From Mycobacterium sp. PS03-16 (GTDB taxonomy: Bacteria; Actinomycetota; Actinomycetes; Mycobacteriales; Mycobacteriaceae): 64,000 bases of DNA. The stretch lies in the NCBI RefSeq assembly GCF_004570325.1, contig NZ_SPQO01000011.1:62001-126000 (forward strand). Direction: 5' to 3'. Position 1 is the first letter of the stretch. Each line of letters begins with the position of its first letter. The notes beneath the pieces were generated by a model that did not search any database, was not told the DNA's origin, and worked only from the letters and a program-made list of their open reading frames with translations. The position numbers were made by a program, and so were the translations under genes. Shown here in pieces: positions 1 to 14,327 of this stretch.

Positions 1-593
1 CAGGTCACGGCTGGTCTGCGGGTCCCGGGCCGCCAGCCAGCCGATGTAGTCGCGGTAGGGCCGTGGCGCCGGCGGCAACGCGGCGAGGTCACCGCCCGCG
101 CGGTACAGCGTGATCATCTCGCCGACGAACAGCGGCAGCGACCAGCCGTCGATGACGATGTGGTGGGCGACGACGACCAGCCGCCAGGTGCGGTCGGGCA
201 GGTCGATCAGCAGGAAGCGAATCACGGGGCCGTGTTCGAGGTCGAACGGGCGGCGGCGTTCCTCCCGCTCCAGTGCGGCGGCCTCGTCGGCGTCCGCGGC
301 GACCCGGCGCCATGGGACGTCGACCCGGCTGGGGATCACCTGCACCGGTCGGCTCAGCGTGCCGTGCACGAAGCTGGCCCGCAGATTGGGGTGGCGCACC
401 AGCATTGCGGCCGCGCAGTCGTGCAGGAGCGCGGCGTCGAGGTCGCCGGTGATGTCGGCGGCCATCGCGATGACGTACGGGTCGGCGCCGTCGCGCGGCC
501 CGGTCAGCGTGGCCATCGAGAACAGGCCCTGCTGCAGCGGGCTGAGCGCCATCACGTCCTCGATGGCGCCCGCCGCCCGGGTGTCGGTGCTCG

Positions 594-597
<4 letters not shown>
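1..597 (-). CDS. mbtF: Mycobactin NRPS MbtF, N-terminal part (cut by window edge)
   Basis: The first 199 codons of a nonribosomal peptide synthetase run off the left end of the window. The visible part is the start of a condensation domain. It has the LSPLQQGL opening motif near residue 20 and the catalytic HHIVIDGWS (HHxxxDG) motif near residue 140. The GTG start at 597 overlaps the mbtE stop codon (GTGA), which implies translational coupling and the last place in the mbtB-T-C-D-E-F order. In the known pathway MbtF adds the C-terminal hydroxylysine/caprolactam unit of mycobactin. The adenylation domain that would confirm this lies outside the window, so the name rests on position and on the condensation-domain start. 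Confidence 0.88.
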
Positions 598-5751
<5,154 letters not shown>

Positions 5752-5759
<8 letters not shown>

Positions 5760-8688
5760 TGGGGGTGTCCACTTTCGTGTCGTGCGCGGAGAGGTCGGCG
5801 ATCAGCTCGGCGGCGGTGATGCCGCTCAGCAGCCGCGCCAGCTTGACGGTGGTCCCGGTGCTGCGCTGCAGCCGCTTTCGCAGGTCGAGCGCCAGGAGCG
5901 AGTCGACGCCGAGGTCGAACAGCGAGGTCTCGAGGTCCAGCATCGCGGCGTCGGGGGCGTTGAGCACCGCGGCGAGTTCGGTCCGGACGGCGTCGGCCGG
6001 GTCGGTGGCCGGGGCGCTGTCGCGTGGCGCCGCGGCGGGCGCCACGGCCTGCTGGGCACCGAAGAACACGCCGAGCCGCTCGGGATCGGCGGACAGGATC
6101 AGCGGGTCGACGCCGAAGTCGAACAGGCCCGCCTCGATCGCCGCGCGCGGCGCCATCGGCCGCAGCCCGGAGCGCCGCACCCGCTGGGTCTCCGCGGCGT
6201 CGATGATCCCGGGCCGTCCGTCGGCGGTGTCCCACAGGCCCCACCGCACCGACACGGCGCGCCGGCCCTCGGCCCGCAGCCGGTCGGCGGCGACGTCGAG
6301 CATCCGGTTGGCGGCGGCGTAGGCGGCGGTGCCGCTGCCGCCCCACACGCCGATCACCGACGAGCACAGCAGGATTCGCGCGTCCTCGCGGATCGGCCAG
6401 GTGTCGAGCAGGTGGGCCAGGCCGGTGACCTTCGCCGCGCAGGTGGCGGTGAACACGGTGCCGTCGAGCCGGTCCCGGGTCTGGAACGACGCGGCACCCG
6501 CGGCGTGGACGAGCAGTGAGGCACCGCCGCGGGTGTGCCCAGCGGCGGCGGCCAGCCCGGCCCGGTCGGTGAGGTCACACGGCACTGCCACGATGTCGGT
6601 GCCGAACCGGTCACGCAGGCCGGCCAGCGTGTCCGGATCGGCCCGGCGGCGGCTGAGCAGCACGATGCGGCGTGCGCCGCGTTCGGCGAGGTAGTGCGCG
6701 TACTGCAGGCCGATCGCGCCGGCCCCGCCGGTGATCACCACCTCGTCGAGCACACCGGAGTCCAGCGGCCATGCCGGTGCGGCCGGTACGGGATCGCCGA
6801 TCGCGCGCCGGTACACCGTGCCGCCGCGCAGCGCGACCTCCCCCGCGCCCGCCAGCACGGCGTCGACGGCGGCGGTGGCGGACGCGGCGTCGAGGGTTCG
6901 CGCCGATACGTCGAGATGGCCGAACCCCTGGTCGGGATGCTCGAAGCCGAACGCGCGGTGCATCGCGGCCAGCGCGGCCTGTGCCGGCCGGGCCACCGGA
7001 TCCGCGGGGACGACGCGTTCCCCGGCCACGGTGACGAGCCAGACCTGCCGGCATGCGGGCCCGACGAGCCCGGTGTAGTCGAGCAGCCCGTCGTCGAGGC
7101 CGTCGGCGATCCCGGCCGCGGCGTCGGCGACACCGGTCTGGTCGAGGGCGGGCGCGGCCACGACGACGATGTCGGCGTCGGTGGCCGCGGACCGCGACGC
7201 CGACGCATGGCCGTCGACCGCGGCGCGCAGCGCGGCGGTGAGCGCGTCGTCGGGGCCGACCACGGCGATGCGCTGCGGGGCGGTCGGCGCGCCGGGCAGC
7301 GGTGCGCCGTGCCAGGTCTCCGCGGCGACGGTGAGGCCGTCGGCGGGCGGCAGCGGGTCGGGGGCGGCCCACAGGTGGATCTTGCGCATCGGCGCCGGCG
7401 GGATGTCGGACAGCACCGGCGCGGTCGGGTCGTGCAGATCGCGCCAGCGGTAGCGGGGGTCGGTCAGCGCCGCGGCGGCGATGCCCGCGGCGAGCTGATC
7501 GGTCACCGGCACGCCGCGCCGGCCGGAGCCGACCAGCAGCGCAGGGGTGGCGCCCAGACCGTCGCCGATCGCGTGCAGCAGTGCGGGGTGGGTGGACAGT
7601 TCGACGAATGTGCCGACACCGCAGCGGATCGCCGCCGCGACGGCGCGGTCGAAGCGGACCGGCCGGCGCAGGTTCGCATACCAGTAGTCGGCGAATCCGG
7701 TGCCCGCCGTGACCACGTCGCCGGTCACCGCACCGATGAACTGCACGGGCGAATCGGTGAACGCGCCTCGCGGCAGCCGGTTCTCGACGTGCCGGCGCAG
7801 CGGGTCGAGCACGCTGGTGTGCACGGGGAAGTTCACGGTGATCTCGCGGGCGAAGCCGCCGCGCCCCTGCACCGCGGCCACCGCGGCGGTCACCGCGTCG
7901 CGGTCGCCGGACACCGCGACCGAGGCTTGCGCGTTGATCACCGACAGCTCCAGCCAGCCGGGGGTGGCGGCGATCAGGTTCTCCGCGTCGGCGGCGGTGA
8001 TGCCCAGCGCTGCAACGGCATACGAGCCGGTCAGGTGGTCCACCACGCCGGCTCGGGCGGCGACCACCGCAACGGCTTCGGCCAGCGTGATCGTCTCGGC
8101 GAGGTAGGCGGCGGCGATCTCACCGAGGCTGTGCCCGATGGTGACGTCGGGCAGGATGCCGGCCTCCCGCCACACGGCGCCGAGCGCGACGGTGTGCACG
8201 AACTGCGCGCCCTGCACCTCGATCTCGCCGAAGGTGTCCGGGACGGCGTCGGTGGTCAGGTAGCGCAGCGGCGAGGTGAGCCCGGCGGCGTCGAATCCGG
8301 CCGCGGCGGCGTCGGCGGCGACCCGGTAGGCCGGCAGCAGACGGTAGGCGTCGGCGCCCATGGCGGGCCACTGGCTGCCCTGGCCGGGGCAGACGAATGC
8401 GGTGCGCGACTGAGCTCGTTCGGTCACCCGGGTGAGCAGCGGATGCTCGGCGCCTGCGGTGAGCGCGCGCAGACCGTCGGTCAGTTCATCGAGGTCGTGG
8501 GCGCGGACGACGGCGCGGTGGCGGCGGACCCGTCGGGTGCGGGCGAGGTGGGCGGCCAACTCGGCCACCGCGGGGCGGCGCCGCCGCAGGTGGTCGAGCA
8601 GCGCGGCGGCGTCCACGGCGAGGAGGTCCTCGGCATGGCCACTGAGCAGGACGGGAACCCGCCCGTCGGGCCACCGGAGCGCGGGCAT
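5752..8688 (-). CDS. mbtD: Mycobactin polyketide synthase MbtD (AT-KR-ACP)
   Basis: Polyketide synthase of 978 residues without a ketosynthase of its own. Domains: acyltransferase (VCPGQGSQW near 95, active-site GHSLGEIA with Ser near 187), ketoreductase in the C-terminal half ([19 protein letters not shown] nucleotide-binding motif, then [11 protein letters not shown] and the YAAAN catalytic region) and a C-terminal acyl carrier domain ([13 protein letters not shown]). It works in trans with the separate ketosynthase MbtC to supply the 3-hydroxybutyrate-type extension of mycobactin. The ATG at 8688 shares one base with the mbtC stop (TGATG). A GTG three bases earlier (8691) is an alternative. 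The open frame continues about 40 codons further into mbtC, but that part is not KS- or AT-like and was not used. Confidence 0.93.
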
Positions 8689-10019
8689 CACGCGGCCCCG
8701 GCCCGGCGGTCGGGCTGGGAGTCGGGCACCGACACCACGACGTGGGTGTTGGTGCCGCTCATTCCGAACGCCGAGACCGCGGCGATCCGCCTGCCCTCGA
8801 CGGCCGGCCACGGCGAAAGTTTGTCGGCCAGGCGCAGACCCTGACTGTCCCAGTCGATCTCGCGGCTGGGTTCGTCGGCGTGCAGGGTGGGTGGGATCGT
8901 CGCGTGTTGCGCGGCGAGCAGCACCTTGGCCAGCCCCAGCCCGCCCGCGGCGGCCTGGGTGTGGCCGATGTTTGACTTCACCGAGCCCAGCAGTGGGCCG
9001 CGGCCCGGTGCGGTGGCCCCGTAAGTGGCGGCCAGCGACTGCAGTTCGGTGCGGTCGCCGAGCCGGGTTCCGGTGCCGTGTCCCTCGACCAGGCCGACGT
9101 CCTCGGGCGCCACACCGGCACGGTCGATGGCCTTGCGGAACAGCCGGGCCTGCGCGGTGCCGCTCGGTGCGGTCAGGCCGACCGAGCGCCCGTCCTGGTT
9201 GACGCAGCTGGCGAGGACCTCACCGAGCACCCGATGGCCGTCGCGCCGCGCCGCCGAACGTCGCGAGAGCACGAACATCGCCGCACCCTCGGCCCACACC
9301 GTGCCGCTGGCGTGGGCGCTGTAGGGCCGGCAGTGCCCGTCGTCGCTGAGCGCGTGCTGTTTGGCGAACTCGACGAAGTAGCCCGGTGTGCCCATCACCG
9401 CCACGCCGCCGGTGAGCGCGAGGTCGCAGTCCCCGGCGCGCAGCGCCGCCACCGCGGAGTGGAAGGCGGCCAGCGCCGAGGAGCAGGAGGTGTCGACGGT
9501 CAGCGCGGGCCCGGCGAGGTCGAGTGTGTAGGCGATGCGCCCGGAGATCACCCCGAGCGACGTACCGGTGATGAGATGACCGCTGTGGGTGGAGAAATCG
9601 CTCATCGGCGGCCCGTACTCCAGCGCCGACGCGCCGACGTAGCAGCCGACGTCGTGGCCGGCGAGCTCGTCGGGGTTGATGCCGGCGTTCTCGCAGGCCC
9701 GCCACGCCAGGCGCAACGCGACCCGCTGCTGCGGGTCCATCGCGACGGCCTCACGGGGTGAGATGCCGAAGAACTCGGGGTCGAACGCCGCGGCGTCGTC
9801 GAGGAATCCGCCGATGTTGTGGATCCGGGTGAACCCGTCGCGCCGCGATCCGTCGAACAGCTCGCGCAGCGCCCAGCCGCGGTCGGTCGGGAAGGGACCG
9901 AGCGCTTCTCGCTGGTCGCACAGCAGCGACCAGAAGCTCTCGGTGTCGTCGACGCCGCCGGGCGCCTCGACCGCCATGCCGACGATCACCACGGGATCGT
10001 CGATCGGGTCAGCGACCAT
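8688..10019 (-). CDS. mbtC: Mycobactin ketosynthase MbtC
   Basis: Stand-alone beta-ketoacyl synthase of 443 residues. The catalytic triad is visible: Cys near 179 in DTSCSSAL, His in EGHGTGT near 315 and His in KSNIGHTQ near 350. The N-terminal sequence (VVIVGMAVEAPGGV) and the end (FGMSGTNTHVVV) are typical of type I modular ketosynthases. It partners with the KS-less PKS MbtD encoded directly downstream, so together they form one split PKS module. The ATG at 10019 lies 11 nt inside the end of the thioesterase gene mbtT, consistent with one coupled operon. Confidence 0.94.
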   Translation of the reverse strand: MVADPIDDPVVIVGMAVEAPGGVDDTESFWSLLCDQREALGPFPTDRGWALRELFDGSRRDGFTRIHNIGGFLDDAAAFDPEFFGISPREAVAMDPQQRVALRLAWRACENAGINPDELAGHDVGCYVGASALEYGPPMSDFSTHSGHLITGTSLGVISGRIAYTLDLAGPALTVDTSCSSALAAFHSAVAALRAGDCDLALTGGVAVMGTPGYFVEFAKQHALSDDGHCRPYSAHASGTVWAEGAAMFVLSRRSAARRDGHRVLGEVLASCVNQDGRSVGLTAPSGTAQARLFRKAIDRAGVAPEDVGLVEGHGTGTRLGDRTELQSLAATYGATAPGRGPLLGSVKSNIGHTQAAAGGLGLAKVLLAAQHATIPPTLHADEPSREIDWDSQGLRLADKLSPWPAVEGRRIAAVSAFGMSGTNTHVVVSVPDSQPDRRAGAA

Positions 10020-10758
10020 CGGCGCTCACCAGGTCGACCACCGCGTCGGTGTGGTCGTTGACGTAGAAGTGGCCGCCGTCGAACAGCGTCAGGTCGTAGC
10101 GGCCGCGGGTGTGATCGGCCCAGCGCCGCAGCAGGTCTTCGGCGATGCGGTGGTCGCGGGTGCCGCCGACGGCGTGGATGTGGGCGTCGATGCGCACGCC
10201 GGCCTCGCACGCATACCGGTTGAAGGCCCGGTAATCGGCGCGCACCGCGGGCAGCAGCAGGTCGATGAAGTCGGGGTCGGCGAGCAGCCGGGGGTCGGTG
10301 CCGCCCAGCGAGACGATGTCGGCGAGCATCTCGCGGTCGTCGGTGGGTACCCGCGGCAACCCCGCGATCGTCGACGGGGCCTGGCTGGCCGACGCCCACA
10401 GCCGGGTCACCGGGAGACCGTCCGCCTCGGCGAGGCGGGCGAATTCGAAGGCCACCAGCGCCCCCAGGCAGTGGCCGAACAGCCGCAGCGGGCCGACCCG
10501 GTCCCACGGCCCGGCGTCGAACAGCTCGCGGGCCAGCTCGGCGACCGTGTCGGCGGCCGGATGTGCGAGCCGCTCGGCGCGCTGCGGGTACTGCACGACA
10601 TAGGTCTCGACGCCGCGCCCCGACAGCGCGGTGGCCAGCGGCCGGTAGGCCGCCGCGGCGCCGCCGGCGTGCGGGAACACCACCGTCGCGCCGCCCGGTT
10701 CGCCGGGGAAGCGTTTGATCCACGGCGCGAACGCCGTCGCGGTGCGGTCCCCGGTCAC
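10009..10758 (-). CDS. mbtT: Stand-alone mycobactin thioesterase MbtT with Cys nucleophile
   Basis: Alpha/beta-hydrolase thioesterase of 249 residues of the type II (GrsT-like) family, which usually hydrolyses stalled or wrong acyl groups from carrier domains. It opens with PWIKRFPGEP and the VFPHAGG oxyanion-hole motif. The nucleophile elbow reads FGHCLG, so Cys97 replaces the usual Ser of GHSxG. A later Asp (GTRDHRI) and His (DGGHFYVND) complete a Cys-His-Asp triad. The start is GTG at 10758, overlapping the mbtB stop (GTGA). In M. tuberculosis the equivalent thioesterase is recalled as the C-terminal domain of MbtB (about 1414 residues); here MbtB ends after its carrier domain and the thioesterase is a separate gene. 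The open frame extends upstream into mbtB, but that part is out-of-frame shadow. Confidence 0.9.
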   Translation of the reverse strand: MTGDRTATAFAPWIKRFPGEPGGATVVFPHAGGAAAAYRPLATALSGRGVETYVVQYPQRAERLAHPAADTVAELARELFDAGPWDRVGPLRLFGHCLGALVAFEFARLAEADGLPVTRLWASASQAPSTIAGLPRVPTDDREMLADIVSLGGTDPRLLADPDFIDLLLPAVRADYRAFNRYACEAGVRIDAHIHAVGGTRDHRIAEDLLRRWADHTRGRYDLTLFDGGHFYVNDHTDAVVDLVSADGR

Positions 10759-13700
10759 GGCGCGGAGGACGTGTCGAGGGCGGACATCACGTCGACGTTC
10801 TCCATGTCGGAGACCTCGAGGTACAGCTCGGCCACCTGCGTCAGCCGGGTGCTGCCCGACTCGCGGGAGGTGAGCAGCTCGGCCAGTGCCGCGACGGTGC
10901 GGGTGGCGAAGACGTCGGCGACCATGACCGTCGGCGTGGCCAGCCACTCCCGGATGCGGGCGACCGTCGTGGTCGCGAGCACCGAATCACCGCCCAGGGC
11001 GAAGAAGTCGTCGTCGGCGCCGATGGCGTCGGTGCCCAGCAGTTCGGCGACGATGTGGGCCAGCGCGGACTCGAGCGGGGTGGCCGGGGCGCGGCGCGGG
11101 GCGGCGACGTCGCCCGCGGTGAGCGCATCGGCGAGCAGCGCCGCCACGGCCCGCCGGTCGATCTTGCCGCCGACGGTGAACGGGATCCGGTCGACCAGGA
11201 CGAGGCGACGCGGAACCATCTGCGGCGGAACGAGTTCGGCGACCGCACGCAGGATGTCGGCTTCGGTGAGGCCGGGACGGTCGGTGCGCACCGCGGCGGT
11301 GAGTTGTTCGGAGCCGTCGCCGGCGGCGGACACCACCGCGGCCACCGCCGCGAAAACCCCCGCCACCCGCTGCAGCGCGGCCTCGACGTCGCCGAGTTCG
11401 ATGCGGTATCCGCTGACCTTGATGCGGTGGTCGGCGCGGCCGACGAATTCCAGTGTGCCGTCGGGCCAGTACCGGGCCAGGTCCCCGGTGCGGTACCAGG
11501 TGCGGCCGTCGTGCACGACGAACCGTTCGGCGGTCAGATCGGGGCGGCCGCGGTAGCCGCGGGCGATGCCGCGGCCCGACACCCACAGTTCGCCGGGTAC
11601 CCAGTCCGGGCAGTCGGCCCCGGCCGAATTGACGACGCGGCAGGCGATGTTGGTGAACGGCGTGCCGTAGGGCACCGCGGTCCACTGCGCCGGCGGGTCG
11701 GCGACCTCGCAGATCGTGGCGTGCACGGCGGTCTCGGTGGCGCCGCCCAGACCGGCGAACCGTACCCGCGGCGCCTCGGTGCGCAGGCGCCGGGCCATGG
11801 CGGGGCTGACCCAGTCACCGCCGGTGGGCACCACCCGCACCGACGACAGGCGGCCGTGCCCGACCTCCAACAGCATCTCCAGCCAGCCCGGCAGGAAGTT
11901 GAGCACCGTGACACCGTGGGCGTCGATGAGCGTCGCCCACTGATCGGGTTCGCGCCGGTGCGCCTCGTCGACGACGACGATCGCGCCGCCCGCGGTCAGC
12001 GTGCCGAACACGTCGAGCACCGACATGTCGCATTCGAGCGTGGACAGCGCCAGGCAGCGGTCCTGCGGTCCGATCCCGAAGTGGCCGTTGAGGAATTCGA
12101 TCGAGTTCATCGCCGCGTCGTGGGTCACCTCGACGCCCTTGGGTTCGCCGGTCGACCCCGAGGTGAACAGGACGTAGGCCAGCGCGGCGGGGTCGGTGAT
12201 CACCGGGGCGAAGTCGGTCTCGCGGGCACCGACGCGCAGTGCCTCCGTGATGGTCAGCGCGGGCAGCCAGGTCGGCGGCTCGTCGCCGCACACCAGTGCC
12301 ATGCGGACCTCGCCGGTGGTCAGGATGCGCTGCGCGCGTTCGGCCGGCTGGTCGACGCCGACCGGCACGTACACCGCCCCGGCGGCGAGGATGGCGAGCA
12401 TCGCGATGACCTGCTCGGCGTGTTTGGGTCCCATGATCGCGACGGTGTCGCCGCGACGGATGCCGGCCACGTGCAGGGCGGCGGCCACGGCGCGGACCCG
12501 GTCGCGCAGTTCGGCGTAGGTCAGGTCGCCGGCCGAGCTGATCACCGCGGGTGCGTCGGGGTGGCGGTCGGCGGCGGCGAAGAAGCCGTCCTGCAACGCG
12601 TTTCCGCTCCGGGGCGCGGTGGTGGAGTTGACCGCGTCGCGCACGGCGCGCTGGGTGTCGGACAGCAGCGGGACATCGGCGGTGTCCCAGGCCTGTTCGT
12701 CGGCGGCGAGCCGGTGCAGTTCGTCGACGTGGCGGGCGAACATCGCATCGACGACACCGGGCCGGAACGCGTCCTCGCGGACGTCCCAGTTGATCAGCAC
12801 GCCGCCGTCGAACTCGGTGACCTGGGCGTCGAGCAGCACCTGCGGACCCTGGGAGTTGATCCACACCGGTGTGCCGAACGAGGCGGTGACGTCGGCGGCG
12901 AACAGTTCGCCGAGGCCCAGCGCGCTGGTGAACACCACGGGCGCGAGCGTCTGGGTGCCGCGGTGGCGGCCGAGGTCGCGCAGCACCGACAGCCCCGGGT
13001 AGGACGCGTGGGCGGCGGCGGCCCGGAACGTGTCCTGCAGGGCGTGCGCGCGGGCGGTCGCGGTGTCGGCGCCGTCGAGGTCGACGTCGAGCAGGAGCGA
13101 GGAGGTGAAGTCACCGACCAGCCGGTCGACGTCGGGGTGGCGTTGTTCGCGGCCGAACAGCGGCACGTTGAGCAGGAAGCGGCGTTCGGCCGACCAGCCG
13201 GCCAGCGCCTCGGAGAACGAGGCGGCCACGGCCATCGCGGGGGTGACGCCCCGGCGGCGCGCGGCGGCGTAGAGCGCGTCGCGGGTCTGTGGGTCGAGCC
13301 AGTGGTGCCTGCGGGTGGTGTGGTGGGGGTCGGCCTGCTCGCCGGCCGGGGTGAGCGGCAGCCGGGGCGGGTCGGGCATCTCCGGGATGCGCTCGGCCCA
13401 CCAGGCGCGATCGGCGGCCGACGCGGCGGTGGGGGCGGCCTGCCGGTATTCGCGGTAGGTGTAGCCCAACGGCGGCAGCGCGCTGCCCTGGTAGAAGGCC
13501 GCGAGGTCGGCCATCAGGGTGCGGTAGCTCATCGCGTCGGCGGCCTGCATGTCGAGGTCGACGTGCAGCCGGCTGCGGTCACCGGGCAGCAGGGACAGCG
13601 TCAGCTCGAAGACCTGACCGAGCAGCTGCTGATGGGATTTGGTGCGCCGGACGGCGGCCAGTTCCCGCTCCACCTCGTCGTCGGCCAGCCCGCGCAGATC

Positions 13701-14231
13701 GCGGACGTCGACCGGGTAGCCGTGCGGTGCGGCGCCGATGCGCTGCGTCCCGTCGGGCAGGAATTCCACCCGCAGCATGGGGTGGCGTTCGGCCAGCGCC
13801 GTCGCCGCGGCCCGCAACCGGTCGGGATCGATTGCCGCGCCGTCGAATTCGACGTAAAGGTGGGCCGACACCCCGCCCAGCTGCTGATCGCCCTCCCGGC
13901 CGACCCACAGCGCATGTTGCATCGGCGCGAGCGGGAAAGGCGCGCCGGCAAGCCAATCCGGTTCGGCCGGGGCGGCTTCCTCGGCCACCTCACCCGGCGC
14001 GGAGGATGTCAGCAACGCCACCCACGCGGCCACCGACGGATTCGCGGCCAGATCGGCGAACGAGACGTCGACACCGGCCCGGCGCCACCGCCCGGCCAGC
14101 GACATCATCCGTATCGAGTCCAGGCCCTGGCCGATCAGGTCGGCGTCGGGGTCGACGGCGCCGGCGTCGACGCCGAGGAGCTCGGCGACCTCCGCCAGGA
14201 CGGTCTGCGCATCGGCAGTAACATCACCCAC
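10755..14231 (-). CDS. mbtB: Mycobactin NRPS MbtB (ArCP-Cy-A-PCP)
   Basis: NRPS of 1158 residues that accepts salicylate from MbtA and forms the hydroxyphenyl-oxazoline cap with Ser/Thr. Domains: N-terminal aryl carrier (GQGLDSIRMM, Ser near 39), heterocyclization domain recognised by DMQAADAMS (DxxxxDxxS near 226-234) in place of HHxxxDG, adenylation domain (LFTSGSTGEPKG near 689; YRTGDLARYW; GKIDRR), and a peptidyl carrier (LGGDSVLA, Ser near 1082) with about 75 residues after it. The GTG start at 14231 has a strong GGGAGG ribosome site 5-6 nt upstream. It is the first gene of the leftward mbt operon, and the two IdeR boxes lie directly upstream. It is shorter than M. tuberculosis MbtB because the thioesterase is encoded separately by mbtT. 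Confidence 0.94.
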   Translation of the reverse strand: MGDVTADAQTVLAEVAELLGVDAGAVDPDADLIGQGLDSIRMMSLAGRWRRAGVDVSFADLAANPSVAAWVALLTSSAPGEVAEEAAPAEPDWLAGAPFPLAPMQHALWVGREGDQQLGGVSAHLYVEFDGAAIDPDRLRAAATALAERHPMLRVEFLPDGTQRIGAAPHGYPVDVRDLRGLADDEVERELAAVRRTKSHQQLLGQVFELTLSLLPGDRSRLHVDLDMQAADAMSYRTLMADLAAFYQGSALPPLGYTYREYRQAAPTAASAADRAWWAERIPEMPDPPRLPLTPAGEQADPHHTTRRHHWLDPQTRDALYAAARRRGVTPAMAVAASFSEALAGWSAERRFLLNVPLFGREQRHPDVDRLVGDFTSSLLLDVDLDGADTATARAHALQDTFRAAAAHASYPGLSVLRDLGRHRGTQTLAPVVFTSALGLGELFAADVTASFGTPVWINSQGPQVLLDAQVTEFDGGVLINWDVREDAFRPGVVDAMFARHVDELHRLAADEQAWDTADVPLLSDTQRAVRDAVNSTTAPRSGNALQDGFFAAADRHPDAPAVISSAGDLTYAELRDRVRAVAAALHVAGIRRGDTVAIMGPKHAEQVIAMLAILAAGAVYVPVGVDQPAERAQRILTTGEVRMALVCGDEPPTWLPALTITEALRVGARETDFAPVITDPAALAYVLFTSGSTGEPKGVEVTHDAAMNSIEFLNGHFGIGPQDRCLALSTLECDMSVLDVFGTLTAGGAIVVVDEAHRREPDQWATLIDAHGVTVLNFLPGWLEMLLEVGHGRLSSVRVVPTGGDWVSPAMARRLRTEAPRVRFAGLGGATETAVHATICEVADPPAQWTAVPYGTPFTNIACRVVNSAGADCPDWVPGELWVSGRGIARGYRGRPDLTAERFVVHDGRTWYRTGDLARYWPDGTLEFVGRADHRIKVSGYRIELGDVEAALQRVAGVFAAVAAVVSAAGDGSEQLTAAVRTDRPGLTEADILRAVAELVPPQMVPRRLVLVDRIPFTVGGKIDRRAVAALLADALTAGDVAAPRRAPATPLESALAHIVAELLGTDAIGADDDFFALGGDSVLATTTVARIREWLATPTVMVADVFATRTVAALAELLTSRESGSTRLTQVAELYLEVSDMENVDVMSALDTSSAP

Positions 14232-14247
14232 AACGCCCTCCCGAGGA

Positions 14248-14266
14248 TTAGCAAAGGCTGCCCTAA
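14248..14266. promoter_or_regulatory. IdeR iron box 1 (mbtB-mbtA divergent promoter)
   Basis: TTAGCAAAGGCTGCCCTAA matches the mycobacterial IdeR consensus TTAGGTTAGGCTAACCTAA at 14 of 19 positions, including both outer half-sites. It lies 17 nt upstream of the mbtB start codon. IdeR with Fe(II) is known to repress the mbt genes through such boxes. Confidence 0.85.
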
Positions 14267-14267
14267 T

Positions 14268-14286
14268 TTTTCGAAGGCTACCCTAT
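14268..14286. promoter_or_regulatory. IdeR iron box 2 (mbtB-mbtA divergent promoter)
   Basis: TTTTCGAAGGCTACCCTAT matches the IdeR consensus at 12 of 19 positions, with the AGGCTA core intact. It begins one base after box 1. A possible mbtA -10 box, TATATT at 14284-14289, overlaps its right end. Tandem boxes between mbtA and mbtB fit the arrangement known in M. tuberculosis. Confidence 0.72.
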
Positions 14287-14327
14287 ATTTCCATGGCGAA
14301 GCACACGTACCCCGAGGGAGCCCGTCG

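Noticed and set aside
6535-8844. 769-codon open frame opposite mbtD
   Set aside because: Low-complexity Gly/Arg/Val-rich shadow of mbtD with no recognisable motif; the mbtD strand shows complete AT, KR and ACP motifs.
11055-14327. The frame of mbtA stays open for 3.3 kb upstream, giving a possible 1643-residue protein
   Set aside because: It is antisense to mbtB, has no domain resemblance, and crosses the IdeR boxes. It arises from high-GC codon bias, and the real start is the GTG at 14328.
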